Positions 39,343-48,132 of a stretch of DNA of 64,000 nt are shown piece by piece. The position numbers and the translations under genes are program-made. The stretch lies in the NCBI GenBank assembly GCA_963728875.1, contig CAVSLJ010000001.1:868001-932000 (forward strand). Reading direction: 5' to 3'. Source of the DNA: DASUPK01 sp963728875. GTDB taxonomy: Bacteria > Actinomycetota > Thermoleophilia > Solirubrobacterales > 70-9. The notes beneath the pieces are model-generated. The model was not told the DNA's origin and did not search any database. It was given only the letters and a program-made list of their open reading frames with translations. Position 1 is the first letter of the stretch. Each line of letters opens with the position of its first letter.

Positions 39343-41007
39343 ATGGTGGGTGAGCGAATCCTGGGCAGATTCCGGATCGAGGACCGGATCGGAAGCGGTG
39401 GCTTCGGCACCGTCTATCGCGCCTGGGACGAACGGCTGCAGCGCCCCGTCGCGGTCAAGGTCATCGACCGGGAGCACGGCGCGCCCAGGGTGACCCGGGA
39501 GGCGCAGGCCGTCGCGCGCCTCGCGCACCGGAACATCGCCACCCTCTACGAGCTCGCCAGCGACGGCGAGCGAGCCTTCCTCGTCTCCGAGCTGATCGAG
39601 GGCGAAACCCTCCGGGTGATGGGACGCCGCGGTCAGCTCAACGACCGTCTCGTCGCCCGCGTCGGCGCCGACTCCGCCGCCGCGCTGATGCACGCCCACC
39701 GCGCGGGCGTCGTTCATCGAGACGTGAAGCCGGAGAACATCCTGGTCGGAGCCGGCGACGAGGCGAAGCTGGTCGACTTCGGGATCGCCAGGATCGCGGG
39801 TGAGCGGACTCTGACCGCGACCGGAGCGGTGGTGGGGACCTTGGCCTACATGGCCCCCGAGCAGGCGGACGGCCTGCGACCGGGCCCATCCGCCGACGTC
39901 TACTCGCTCGCACTGACGCTGTACGAATGCTTCTGCGGTGAGCATCCGCTGATCAGGGAGGGACCGGCCGCGACGGCGCGCGCCATCGGCGAGCCCATCG
40001 CTCCCCTCTCGGAGGTTCGCCCCGAGCTGCCCGACGCGATGACCGATGCGATCGACGCGGCGCTCGAATCCGATCCGGAGGTCCGCCCGCTCGCCTCGGA
40101 GCTGGAGGCTGCACTCGCGGCGCACCTCAATGAGCTGGACGGTGACCCGCTGCCGGCGGTGGAGGGATTCGAGGGCGTCGAGGACGCCGCCCTCGGACGC
40201 CGGCCGCTCCCCGGAATCACCCGTTTCCTGCCCGGGGCGGGGATCGCCGCTCTCGGCCTCGCCGCACTGATCGCGACCGGGGCGCCGGCGCCGATCGCCC
40301 TCGCGGCCCTGGTTCCCGGTGTGCTCGCCCTCGGGCGTCCGCGGCCGGCGTACGCATTGCAGCTCGTCCTCGTCCTGCTCTGGACGCTGATTGGCGCGGG
40401 GGAACCGGGGGTGGCGGCCCTGATCGCCGTGTTGGGCGCGCCGCTGCTCCTGCCGGCGATCGATCCCGACGCGATCGCCCTCCCCGGTGCGGCACCGATC
40501 CTCGGCCTGATCGGCCTCGGGCCGGTCTATCCGGCGCTGGCCGGTCTCACCCGCGGAGCCGCCGGTCGCGCCCTGCTCGGCGGCATCGGCTACCTCTGGA
40601 TCGCCGCCTGGGAGGAGCTCGCCCACCGCACGCTGCTGCTGGGGCCGGTCGCCGATCCTCCCGCTCACTGGAAGGGGTCGGCGAGCACCGCGATCAGCGA
40701 CGTGCTCATGCCCCTGGTCGACGGGTCGGTGTTGGCGGCCGCCGGCATCTTTGCCGCCGCTGCTCTGGTCCTGCCGGTCCTCGTGCGCGGCCGCACACCC
40801 CTCCTCGATGCCCTCGGTGCCCTGATCTGGGCGGCTGGGCTGATCACCACCCTGAAGCTGGTTGCAGGGAGCACCAGCCCGCCCGGGCTGCTGTTCGGTG
40901 CGCTGCTGGCAGGAGCCGTCGCTGCGGTTCTGTCTCGCAGGCTGGGCCCACCCGACCCGTACACCAAGGGCACGCTCGACGAGCCGCGGTCCGATGCTCT
41001 TGCGTAG
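39343..41007 (+). CDS. Ser/Thr protein kinase with polytopic membrane domain
   Basis: 554 aa from ATG 39343. Residues 1-265 are a Hanks-type kinase: glycine loop GSGGFGTVY, VAVKVID (catalytic Lys), HRDVKPENIL (catalytic Asp), DFGIARIAG, and GTLAYMAPEQ. In place of the single helix plus PASTA repeats, the C-terminal half (about 290-540) is a set of seven or so hydrophobic segments with short loops. It lies 68 bp before fhaA, at the head of the wall-growth cluster, so phosphorylation of FhaA, FhaB or MviN-like targets is plausible. The signal it senses is unknown. Confidence 0.88.
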   Translation: MVGERILGRFRIEDRIGSGGFGTVYRAWDERLQRPVAVKVIDREHGAPRVTREAQAVARLAHRNIATLYELASDGERAFLVSELIEGETLRVMGRRGQLNDRLVARVGADSAAALMHAHRAGVVHRDVKPENILVGAGDEAKLVDFGIARIAGERTLTATGAVVGTLAYMAPEQADGLRPGPSADVYSLALTLYECFCGEHPLIREGPAATARAIGEPIAPLSEVRPELPDAMTDAIDAALESDPEVRPLASELEAALAAHLNELDGDPLPAVEGFEGVEDAALGRRPLPGITRFLPGAGIAALGLAALIATGAPAPIALAALVPGVLALGRPRPAYALQLVLVLLWTLIGAGEPGVAALIAVLGAPLLLPAIDPDAIALPGAAPILGLIGLGPVYPALAGLTRGAAGRALLGGIGYLWIAAWEELAHRTLLLGPVADPPAHWKGSASTAISDVLMPLVDGSVLAAAGIFAAAALVLPVLVRGRTPLLDALGALIWAAGLITTLKLVAGSTSPPGLLFGALLAGAVAAVLSRRLGPPDPYTKGTLDEPRSDALA

Positions 41008-41075
41008 CGTGGGCCACTAGCATTTCCCCCCGGCTCAGCCGAGCCGCGGCCACCCACGGATCCTAGGAGTCAGCC

Positions 41076-41843
41076 ATCAGCGTTCTGCGCAACCTTGAAG
41101 CTCGCATCGAGGGCCTCGTCGAGGGCGTGTTCAGCCGCGCCTTCAGCTCCGGCGTACAGCCGGTGGAGATCGCGCGCAAGCTCGCCAAGGAGATGGACGC
41201 GCACAAGACGGCGTCGGTCCAGCGGGTCTACGTGCCGAACGAGTACACGGTTTGGCTCTGCCCCGACGACTACGAGCGGTTCAAGGACTACGAGTCCTCG
41301 CTGGCGCAGGAGCTGAGCGGCCACCTGCTCGAGCACGCTCGTCACCACGACTACGACCTGCTGACGAGGCCGGTCGTGAACCTGGACCAGGACGAGCGCC
41401 TGCGCCTGGGTGAGTTCGGGATCCAGACCCGGCTCGTCCGCCCGCCGCAGCGACAGGGCGCCGACCCGACGCAGGGCGAGCACGGTCACACGATGGTCTA
41501 CTCGGCGACGCAGGCGGAGAAGGCGAAGTCGAAGCGACGCCCGGACGCCGCCTACTCCGAGACTCGCGCGATCGTCACCGTCGATGACCGGCGCTACGTC
41601 CTCGACGGGCCGACGGCGACGCTCGGGCGCTCGAAGGAAGCGGACTGCATCATCGATGACCCGAACATCTCGCGACGCCACGCCGAGCTGCGCCGGTCGA
41701 GCGTCGGGGATTGGCAGATCGTCGACCTCAACTCCACCAACGGGGTCAAGGTCAACGGGCGCCGCGTCGCCAACGCCCGCCTGTCCCCGGGCGATGAGAT
41801 CACCCTAGGGACCAAGGTCTTCGGTTTCGACATCGAGCAGTGA
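41076..41843 (+). CDS. fhaA: FhaA-like FHA-domain protein, apparent ATC start
   Basis: 255 aa from 41076. The N-terminal FhaA domain (DUF3662) reads SVLRNLEARIEGLVEGVFSR at 2-21, continuing with VYVPNEYTVWLCPDDYERF. The C-terminal FHA domain has TLGRSKEADCIIDDPNISRR and DLNSTNGVKVNGRRV, which bind phospho-Thr. The first usual start codon (GTG 41127) lies inside this conserved N-terminus. Upstream, the frame holds only ATC, GCC, TCA and GAG before a stop at 41064. ATC 41076 is 6 nt after AGGAG (41065-41069). FhaA in mycobacteria regulates wall precursors through MviN. Confidence 0.9.
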   Translation: MSVLRNLEARIEGLVEGVFSRAFSSGVQPVEIARKLAKEMDAHKTASVQRVYVPNEYTVWLCPDDYERFKDYESSLAQELSGHLLEHARHHDYDLLTRPVVNLDQDERLRLGEFGIQTRLVRPPQRQGADPTQGEHGHTMVYSATQAEKAKSKRRPDAAYSETRAIVTVDDRRYVLDGPTATLGRSKEADCIIDDPNISRRHAELRRSSVGDWQIVDLNSTNGVKVNGRRVANARLSPGDEITLGTKVFGFDIEQ

Positions 41844-42304
41844 ACGACCTCGAGCCGCTAGCCGTGGCGCTCAAGTTCGGCTTCCTTGCCGTCCTCTATC
41901 TGTTTCTGCTCTGGGTCACGAGGATGGCCGTGCGTGACCTGCGCGGCACCGCCTCGCCCGGATACGAGACCGGCTATCACGAGGTGCAGGGGGGCGAGCC
42001 CGAGAGAACCGATGCCTTCCTCGTCGTCGAGGAGGGAGGCGGTCTCAACAAGGGCGATCACTTCGACCTCTTCGGGGGCGTCTCGCTCGGCCGCTCGGCG
42101 GACGCCGACATCAGGCTGGACGACCGTTACGCCTCCGGATTCCACGCCCGTGTGTTCAGCAGGGGCAGTGGGTATTTCGTCGAGGATCTGAATTCGACCA
42201 ACGGCACTCTCCTCAACTCGCAGGAGCTGCACGGCGAGGCGGAGCTCCGGCCGGGTGACGCGATTCGGATCGGGGACACTGAGTTCCGCTTCGAGGTCTC
42301 CTGA
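41840..42304 (+). CDS. fhaB: FhaB-like membrane-anchored FHA protein
   Basis: 154 aa from GTG 41840 (GTGA overlap with fhaA). One membrane helix near the N-terminus (VALKFGFLAVLYLFLLWVTR) is followed by a linker and an FHA domain: VSLGRSADADIRLDDRYASG, then FHARVFSRGSGYFVEDLNST. The RSADAD and NSTNGT patches are the phospho-Thr-binding loops. In mycobacteria FhaB (FipA) is recruited to the septum through phosphorylation by PknA/PknB. It lies in the same order as in M. tuberculosis, one base before pstP. Confidence 0.93.
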   Translation: MNDLEPLAVALKFGFLAVLYLFLLWVTRMAVRDLRGTASPGYETGYHEVQGGEPERTDAFLVVEEGGGLNKGDHFDLFGGVSLGRSADADIRLDDRYASGFHARVFSRGSGYFVEDLNSTNGTLLNSQELHGEAELRPGDAIRIGDTEFRFEVS

Positions 42305-43542
42305 TGCTGACCGTCGCCGAAGAAGCTCACAGGACAGACACGGGCCGCCAGCGCCACGCGAATGAGGACTCCTACTTCGCGCGCGCCCCCCTGTTCGCCG
42401 TCGCGGACGGGATGGGTGGGGCGCAGGCTGGCGAGGTCGCTTCCCGGATCGCTGCGGGCGCATTCGAGAAGCGCGGTCAGGTGAGCGCTGAAGAGCCGGC
42501 CGAGGGCCAGCTGGAGGCGATCGCGCAGTCGGCGAATCGCGAGATCCATCAACTCGCCCAGGAGGACTCCTCCCGCGCGGGAATGGGAACCACCCTGACG
42601 TCGGCCCTGGTCCGGGGCGACGAGGTGGCCCTGGGTCACGTCGGCGACAGCCGCGCCTACGTTCTTCGCGACGGGCAGCTCAAGCGTCTCACCAAGGACC
42701 ACTCCCTGGTCGAAGAGCTCCGCCGCCAGGGCCGCCTGACCGAGGAGCAGGCTGAGGAGCACCCGCAGCGATCGATCATCACCCGCGCGCTCGGTCCGGA
42801 GCCGAGCGTGAACGTCGACACCATGACCTTCCCGGCGAAGGACGGCGACGTCTTCCTGCTCTGCAGCGACGGCCTCACCACGATGGTCTCCGACGACGAG
42901 ATCCGGCAGATCCTGGTGGAGGCGCGGGGCCTGCGCAGCGCGGTCAACAAGCTCGTGGACGCGGCCAACCGCGGCGGCGGACGCGACAACATCACCGCAG
43001 TTGCCTTCCGGGTGGCGGATGCCGAGGCGAGGGAGGGCGAGGAGAGCGCGACGCTGATCTCGCGCACCGCCGAGCAGGCCGGCCTGACGGGCGAGCGCAT
43101 GCGTGCCGCGGGTGATCGCCTCCGAGGCCGAGGGCCGATGCCCCCGCCGCCGAGGCGCCGGCGGTTCCTGGGCTGGGCCGTGGCCATCCTGGCGGTGATC
43201 GTGATCGTCGGCGGCGGCCTCCTCGCGGCGCGCTCCGTCTACTTCCTCGGCACGGACGACCAGGGCGACGTCGCGGTCTACAGGGGGCTGCCCTACACGC
43301 TTCCCCTCGGCATCAGCCTCTACTCGAAGCAGTACTCGATCCCCGTGCAGGTGGGGACGCTGTCCGAGGACCGCCAACGTGCGGTCACGGGCCACACGCT
43401 GCGGGGGAAGGGGGACGCGACCGACCTAGCCGACGACATCAAGCTGAGGCCCACGGAGGGGCTCCCGCCGCCGCCCGCACCGACGCCGGCGAAGAAGAAG
43501 TCTGGGGCCAACTCGAAGGCCCAACAGGCGAAGAAGAGTTGA
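42304..43542 (+). CDS. pstP: PP2C-family Ser/Thr phosphatase
   Basis: 412 aa from ATG 42304. The PP2C metal motifs are RQRHANEDSYF, VADGMGGAQAGEVAS, LGHVGDSRAYVL, LLCSDGLTTMVSD, and GGGRDNITAVAFRV. A membrane helix at about 290-312 separates the cytoplasmic phosphatase from a 100-residue outer part ending in a Pro/Lys-rich tail. It is the single phosphatase matching the three nearby kinases, and in mycobacteria it dephosphorylates PknA, PknB and their substrates. Starts and stops overlap on both sides. Confidence 0.95.
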   Translation: MLTVAEEAHRTDTGRQRHANEDSYFARAPLFAVADGMGGAQAGEVASRIAAGAFEKRGQVSAEEPAEGQLEAIAQSANREIHQLAQEDSSRAGMGTTLTSALVRGDEVALGHVGDSRAYVLRDGQLKRLTKDHSLVEELRRQGRLTEEQAEEHPQRSIITRALGPEPSVNVDTMTFPAKDGDVFLLCSDGLTTMVSDDEIRQILVEARGLRSAVNKLVDAANRGGGRDNITAVAFRVADAEAREGEESATLISRTAEQAGLTGERMRAAGDRLRGRGPMPPPPRRRRFLGWAVAILAVIVIVGGGLLAARSVYFLGTDDQGDVAVYRGLPYTLPLGISLYSKQYSIPVQVGTLSEDRQRAVTGHTLRGKGDATDLADDIKLRPTEGLPPPPAPTPAKKKSGANSKAQQAKKS

Positions 43543-44864
43543 GCGCCCGCACCCGCGAGCTCTTTGCACTGATCCCGGTCGCGCTCCTGGTCACGGCCGG
43601 GTTCACGGCAGTCCTGGTCACCAACTCGGACCAGCTCAACGCGAGCGTATTCTACGGCGCGTACTTCCTCGCCGTCTGCGTCGCCACCCACATCGTCATC
43701 CGCATCCGGCTGCCCGACGCCGACCCCTTTCTCTTTCCCCTGGTCGCGCTGCTGGCCGCGTTCGGCCTGGTGATGCTCTACCGCCTCGACGAGGGCCTGG
43801 CGCGCGACCAGGCCAACTGGTTCGTGCTCGGCCTCGTTCTCTTCTCGGCGACGATCATCTTCCTGCGCGACTACGAGGCCCTCGAGCGCTACCGGTACCT
43901 GATCGCGCTCGCCGGGATCGTCCTGCTGATCCTGCCGCGGTTTCTCGGCCACGCCACGAACGACGCCTTCCTGGCCATCGACCTCGGTCCGATCACCTTC
44001 CAGCCGACCGAGCTGGCGAAGATCTGCATCGTCATCTTTCTAGCCAGCTACCTGAACGAGCGCCGCGAGGTGCTGGTGATCGGCGCGCGAAGGTTCATCG
44101 GCCTGGTGCTGCCCCCGCTGAAGCATCTCGGGCCCCTGCTCGTCGTCTGGGGCGCGGCGATGGTCCTGCTGGTCTTCATCCGCGACCTCGGCAGCTCGGT
44201 GATGTTCTTCGGAGCCTTCCTGGCCCTGATCTACGTCGCCACCGGCCGGCTCTCCTTCGTGATCATCGGGCTGCTGATGTTCGTGGTGGGGGCCTGGTTC
44301 TTCGCCCACACCGCGGCGCACATCCAGCAGCGCTTCGACATCTGGCTCGACCCGTTCGGTGACTCGAGCGGCAGCGGCTATCAGCTCTCCCAGTCGATCT
44401 TCGCCCAGGCTGACGGGGGCCTGTTCGGGCGCGGCCTCGGCGACTCCCTGGTGCAGCTGCCTGCCTGTCACGGGGACTTCCCGGATCGTTGCGCGATCCT
44501 GCCCGCGCCCCACACCGACTTCATCTACGCCGTGATCGTGGACGAGCTCGGCCTGTTCGGCGGCGCGGCGGTGGTCCTGATCTACGCGCTGATCGCCGAG
44601 CGCGGGTTCAAGACGGCGATCCTGGCCGAGGACGGGTTCTCGAAGCTCCTCGCCACCGGGCTGACGACGATCCTCGCCCTGCAGGCCTTCGTGATCATCG
44701 GTGGCGTCACCAGGGTGATCCCGCTGACCGGCGTCACGCTGCCGTTCATCAGCTACGGCGGCAGCTCGATCGTCGCCAACTTCATCCTCTTGGCCCTGCT
44801 GCTGATGGTCTCCGACAAGTCCCGGCGGCGGGTCCGGCTGCAGAACCAGGGGGCGGGGGAGTGA
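43539..44864 (+). CDS. rodA: RodA/FtsW-type SEDS peptidoglycan polymerase
   Basis: 441 aa from TTG 43539 (TTGA overlap). About ten membrane helices, with SEDS signatures FQPTELAKICIVIFLASYL (conserved EL/K), VMFFGAFLALIYVATGRLSF, a large extracytoplasmic loop with PACHGDFPDRCAILPAPHTD, and TRVIPLTGVTLPFISYGGSS near the C-terminus. SEDS proteins polymerise lipid II glycan strands in partnership with a class B PBP, here the next gene. Position after pstP matches mycobacterial rodA. Confidence 0.93.
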   Translation: MSARTRELFALIPVALLVTAGFTAVLVTNSDQLNASVFYGAYFLAVCVATHIVIRIRLPDADPFLFPLVALLAAFGLVMLYRLDEGLARDQANWFVLGLVLFSATIIFLRDYEALERYRYLIALAGIVLLILPRFLGHATNDAFLAIDLGPITFQPTELAKICIVIFLASYLNERREVLVIGARRFIGLVLPPLKHLGPLLVVWGAAMVLLVFIRDLGSSVMFFGAFLALIYVATGRLSFVIIGLLMFVVGAWFFAHTAAHIQQRFDIWLDPFGDSSGSGYQLSQSIFAQADGGLFGRGLGDSLVQLPACHGDFPDRCAILPAPHTDFIYAVIVDELGLFGGAAVVLIYALIAERGFKTAILAEDGFSKLLATGLTTILALQAFVIIGGVTRVIPLTGVTLPFISYGGSSIVANFILLALLLMVSDKSRRRVRLQNQGAGE

Positions 44865-46294
44865 ACCGGCAGATCGTCAAGCTCTTCGGCCTCATCCTGC
44901 TGCTCTACGCGCTGCTCTTCGGCTTCACGTCGTACTGGTCGGTCTTCGACTCCGACTCGCTGAAGGCGAACACTGCGAACCGCAGGCCGCTGCTCGAGGA
45001 GCAGACGATCAAGCGCGGCGAGATCCTCGCAGACGATGGCAGCGTGATCGCCCGGTCGAGGCCGGTCGGCAAGGGCAACAACAGGATCTACGTCCGCCAC
45101 TACCCGCTGGGCCCGCTGTTCGGCAACCCGATCGGCTACAGCTTCGTCGACCGGGGCAGGGTCGGCTTCGAGCTCTCGCACAACGACGAGCTGGTCGGCA
45201 ACAAGACCGAGTTCCTCTCCGTCCTCGACGAGCTGCAGGGACACGCGCAGGAGGGGGACAACGTGCAGTCCGCCCTCAATGCGAACGCCCAGCGCGCGGC
45301 CGTCGGCGGCCTCGCCGGCCGCCGGGGCTCCGTGGTGGCCATGGTCCCCTCGACGGGGGAGATCAAGGCGATGGTGAGCATTCCCGAGTACGACCCGAAC
45401 TCGGTGGAGAACTCGAACACCTTCAAGCGGCTGAACGCCGAGACCAGCGCGCCCCTGTTCAACCGCGCGACGCAGGCCGGCTACCCGCCCGGGTCGACGA
45501 TGAAGGTGGTGACCGCCACCGCGGCGCTCGACAGCGGTGACTTCACGACGGACTCCGTCCTCAGCGGCCGTTCGCCGATCGAGATCGAGGGCGTGCCTCT
45601 CTCGAACTCGGGCGGCGAGCAGTTCGGCGAGATCCCGATGACCACCGCCCTGACCAACTCCGTCAACACCTGGTGGGCCCAGGCGGGGGAGAAGATCGGC
45701 AAGGACACGATGTTCAAGTACATGGAGCGCTACGGGTTCAACGCCAAGCCCAGGCTCGACTATCCGAACTTCCAGCTCGCGGCGAGCGGGGTCTACGACG
45801 GGAACAAGCTGCTCGGCCCCAACGACGCGATCGACATCGGCCGCGTCGCGATCGGCCAGGAGCGGCTCAGGGTGACCCCGCTGCAGATGGCGGAGGTGGC
45901 CGCGACCGTCGCCAACAAGGGAGAGCTGATGGAGCCGCGGCTGTGGTCGAAGGTGATCGACCCGGACGGGCGGGAGACCAAGCTCGATCCCGCCCACCAG
46001 AGCCGGGTGATGAGCGAGGACACCGCCTCCGAGCTCAACGACATGATGCAGGACGTGGTCTCGGAGGGAACCGGAACGGCGGCGGCTGTCTCGGGCATCG
46101 ACGTGGCGGGCAAGACCGGCACGGCGGAGATCTCGCCCGGCGTCAACGATGCCTGGTTCATCGGCTTCGCGCCGGCCGACGATCCGAAGATCGCGATCTC
46201 GTGCATCGTCGAGCACACCAGCGGCTTCGGCGGGCCGACCTGCGGGCCCATCTTCAAGTCGGTCGCCGAGAGCCTGCTCGGGAGCGGCGCCTGA
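44861..46294 (+). CDS. pbpA: Class B penicillin-binding protein (transpeptidase)
   Basis: 477 aa from GTG 44861 (GTGA overlap with rodA). One N-terminal signal anchor (IVKLFGLILLLYALLFGFTS), a dimerisation/pedestal domain with the conserved ANRRPLLEEQTIKRGEILAD, and the transpeptidase domain: STMK (catalytic Ser, SxxK) in YPPGSTMKVVTATAAL, SxN in TNSVNTWWAQ, and KTGT in GKTGTAEIS. It cross-links peptidoglycan during elongation and septation with the adjacent SEDS polymerase. It is the expected beta-lactam target here. Confidence 0.94.
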   Translation: MNRQIVKLFGLILLLYALLFGFTSYWSVFDSDSLKANTANRRPLLEEQTIKRGEILADDGSVIARSRPVGKGNNRIYVRHYPLGPLFGNPIGYSFVDRGRVGFELSHNDELVGNKTEFLSVLDELQGHAQEGDNVQSALNANAQRAAVGGLAGRRGSVVAMVPSTGEIKAMVSIPEYDPNSVENSNTFKRLNAETSAPLFNRATQAGYPPGSTMKVVTATAALDSGDFTTDSVLSGRSPIEIEGVPLSNSGGEQFGEIPMTTALTNSVNTWWAQAGEKIGKDTMFKYMERYGFNAKPRLDYPNFQLAASGVYDGNKLLGPNDAIDIGRVAIGQERLRVTPLQMAEVAATVANKGELMEPRLWSKVIDPDGRETKLDPAHQSRVMSEDTASELNDMMQDVVSEGTGTAAAVSGIDVAGKTGTAEISPGVNDAWFIGFAPADDPKIAISCIVEHTSGFGGPTCGPIFKSVAESLLGSGA

Positions 46295-48132
46295 TGGCGA
46301 CTGCGCGGAAGGGCACCATGGTCGACGAGCGCTACCGGCTCGATCACAAGATCGGCTCGGGCGGGATGGCGGACGTCTGGCTCGCCGAGGACACCGAGCT
46401 CGACCGCAACGTCGCGATCAAGATCCTCCACGACCGATTCGCGCAGGACGGGGAATTCGTTCAGCGCTTCCAGCGCGAGGCGCAGTCGGCCGCCGGGCTC
46501 CAGCACCCCAACGTGGTCGGCATCTTCGACCGTGGCTCGTTCCGCGACACGTACTTCATCGCCATGGAGTACGTCGACGGCCCCTCGCTCAAGGACCTGG
46601 TCAAGGGCGGCATGGGGACGAAGGACGCGATCGACTTCACGCGACAGATCCTGAAGGCGGCGCGCTTCGCGCATCGCAAGGGGATCATCCACCGCGACCT
46701 GAAGCCGCAGAACGTCCTGATCGACGATGAGGGACGAGCCCGGGTCGCCGACTTCGGGATCGCGCGCGGCGGCGAGAACTCGGACATCACCGCCACCGGC
46801 TCGGTGATGGGCACCGCGCAGTACCTCTCGCCGGAGCAGGCACAGGGCAAGCCGACGACGCCGCGCTCGGACATCTACTCGATCGGAGTGATCCTCTACG
46901 AGGCGCTGACCGGCCGGGTTCCCTTCGAGGGCGACAGCGCCGTGGCGGTCGCGCTCAAGCAGGTCTCGGAGACGCCGCGCCGCCCGAGCGCGATCAAGCC
47001 GGACATCCCACCTGCCCTGGACGCGGTCGTCATGCGCGCCCTGGCCAAGGACCCGGAGGCGCGATTCACGGACGCGGATGCGTTCCTGAAGGCCCTGGAT
47101 GCCGCGGAGAAGGCGCCGGATACCCCGAGGCCGCAGGACACCGCCGCCTACGCAGCGGTCTCTCCCGAGGGCGAGACCGATCTCCCCGGGGAGGAGGACT
47201 ACGACGAGCGCGAGCCGGACCGGCGCCGTCGCTGGCGCTGGTTCGTCGTCGCCCTGCTCGCCTGTGGCGTCGCCGCGCTGGTCGCCTATGCGCTCACCCG
47301 GCCCTCACATGTCGCGATCCCGGACGTGATCGGCAAGAGCTCCGACCAGGCGAGCCAGATCCTCGACGACAAGGGCTTCAAGGTGGCCATTAAGGCCGTC
47401 CCCAGCGCGGCCCCGCGGGACCAGGTCGTCGAGCAGGATCCGATTCCGACCGATCGCGGAGGCGGCAAGGCCGAGGAGGGCTCGACAGTCACCCTCAGCG
47501 TCAGCTCCGGCCCTGCGATCGTCGCGGTTCCCTCGGTCGTGGGTCTGGACGAGGCCGAGGCCACCAAGCGTCTGGAGAACGTCGGGTTCAAGGTGAACGT
47601 TCAGGAGGAGTTCTCGAAGACCGTTCCCAAGGGCGCCGTGATCGGCACCTCGCCGTCCGCCGGCACGCAGCTCTCGACGCTTCAGCCCGTGACGCTGCTG
47701 GTCTCGCGCGGCGCCAACACCGTTCTCGTCCCGAACGTCGTCGGCCTCAACGACCAGGCGGCGCTGGCCGCCCTCTCCAACGCCGGGCTCTCGGGTACCG
47801 AGGTCCAGAAGGACTCCACGGAGCCCGCCGGCAAGGTGCTGAGCCAGAGCCCGGGCGCGGGCAAGCGCGTCGGGCGCGGCTCACAGGTGACGATCTTCGC
47901 CTCGACCGGGGCGATCACCGTCCCCGACGTCACCGGCCAGCTTCGGAAGGACGCCGTCAACGCGCTGAAGAAGGCGGGCTTCACCGCCGCCGTGACCGAG
48001 CAGCCGACCACCGACCCCGCCCAGGTGGGCGTTGTGATCTCCGAGTTCCCGCCGGCGGGCTCCCGCGGCCAGCGAGGCGACACCGTGACGATCTCCGTGG
48101 GCATCACCGCGCCCACCGTGACGACCCCATGA
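46294..48132 (+). CDS. pknB: PASTA-domain Ser/Thr kinase (PknB)
   Basis: 612 aa from ATG 46294. The kinase domain (1-270) has GSGGMADVWLAED, VAIKILHDRF, HRDLKPQNVLI, DFGIARGG, and GTAQYLSPEQ. One membrane helix (about 312-332) leads to four extracellular PASTA repeats, seen as IPDVIGKSSDQASQILDDKG, VPSVVGLDEAEATKRL, VPNVVGLNDQAALAAL and VPDVTGQLRKDAVNAL. PASTA domains bind muropeptides and lipid II, tying kinase activity to wall growth. It ends the fhaA-pstP-rodA-pbpA run, with ddl starting in its stop. Confidence 0.96.
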   Translation: MATARKGTMVDERYRLDHKIGSGGMADVWLAEDTELDRNVAIKILHDRFAQDGEFVQRFQREAQSAAGLQHPNVVGIFDRGSFRDTYFIAMEYVDGPSLKDLVKGGMGTKDAIDFTRQILKAARFAHRKGIIHRDLKPQNVLIDDEGRARVADFGIARGGENSDITATGSVMGTAQYLSPEQAQGKPTTPRSDIYSIGVILYEALTGRVPFEGDSAVAVALKQVSETPRRPSAIKPDIPPALDAVVMRALAKDPEARFTDADAFLKALDAAEKAPDTPRPQDTAAYAAVSPEGETDLPGEEDYDEREPDRRRRWRWFVVALLACGVAALVAYALTRPSHVAIPDVIGKSSDQASQILDDKGFKVAIKAVPSAAPRDQVVEQDPIPTDRGGGKAEEGSTVTLSVSSGPAIVAVPSVVGLDEAEATKRLENVGFKVNVQEEFSKTVPKGAVIGTSPSAGTQLSTLQPVTLLVSRGANTVLVPNVVGLNDQAALAALSNAGLSGTEVQKDSTEPAGKVLSQSPGAGKRVGRGSQVTIFASTGAITVPDVTGQLRKDAVNALKKAGFTAAVTEQPTTDPAQVGVVISEFPPAGSRGQRGDTVTISVGITAPTVTTP

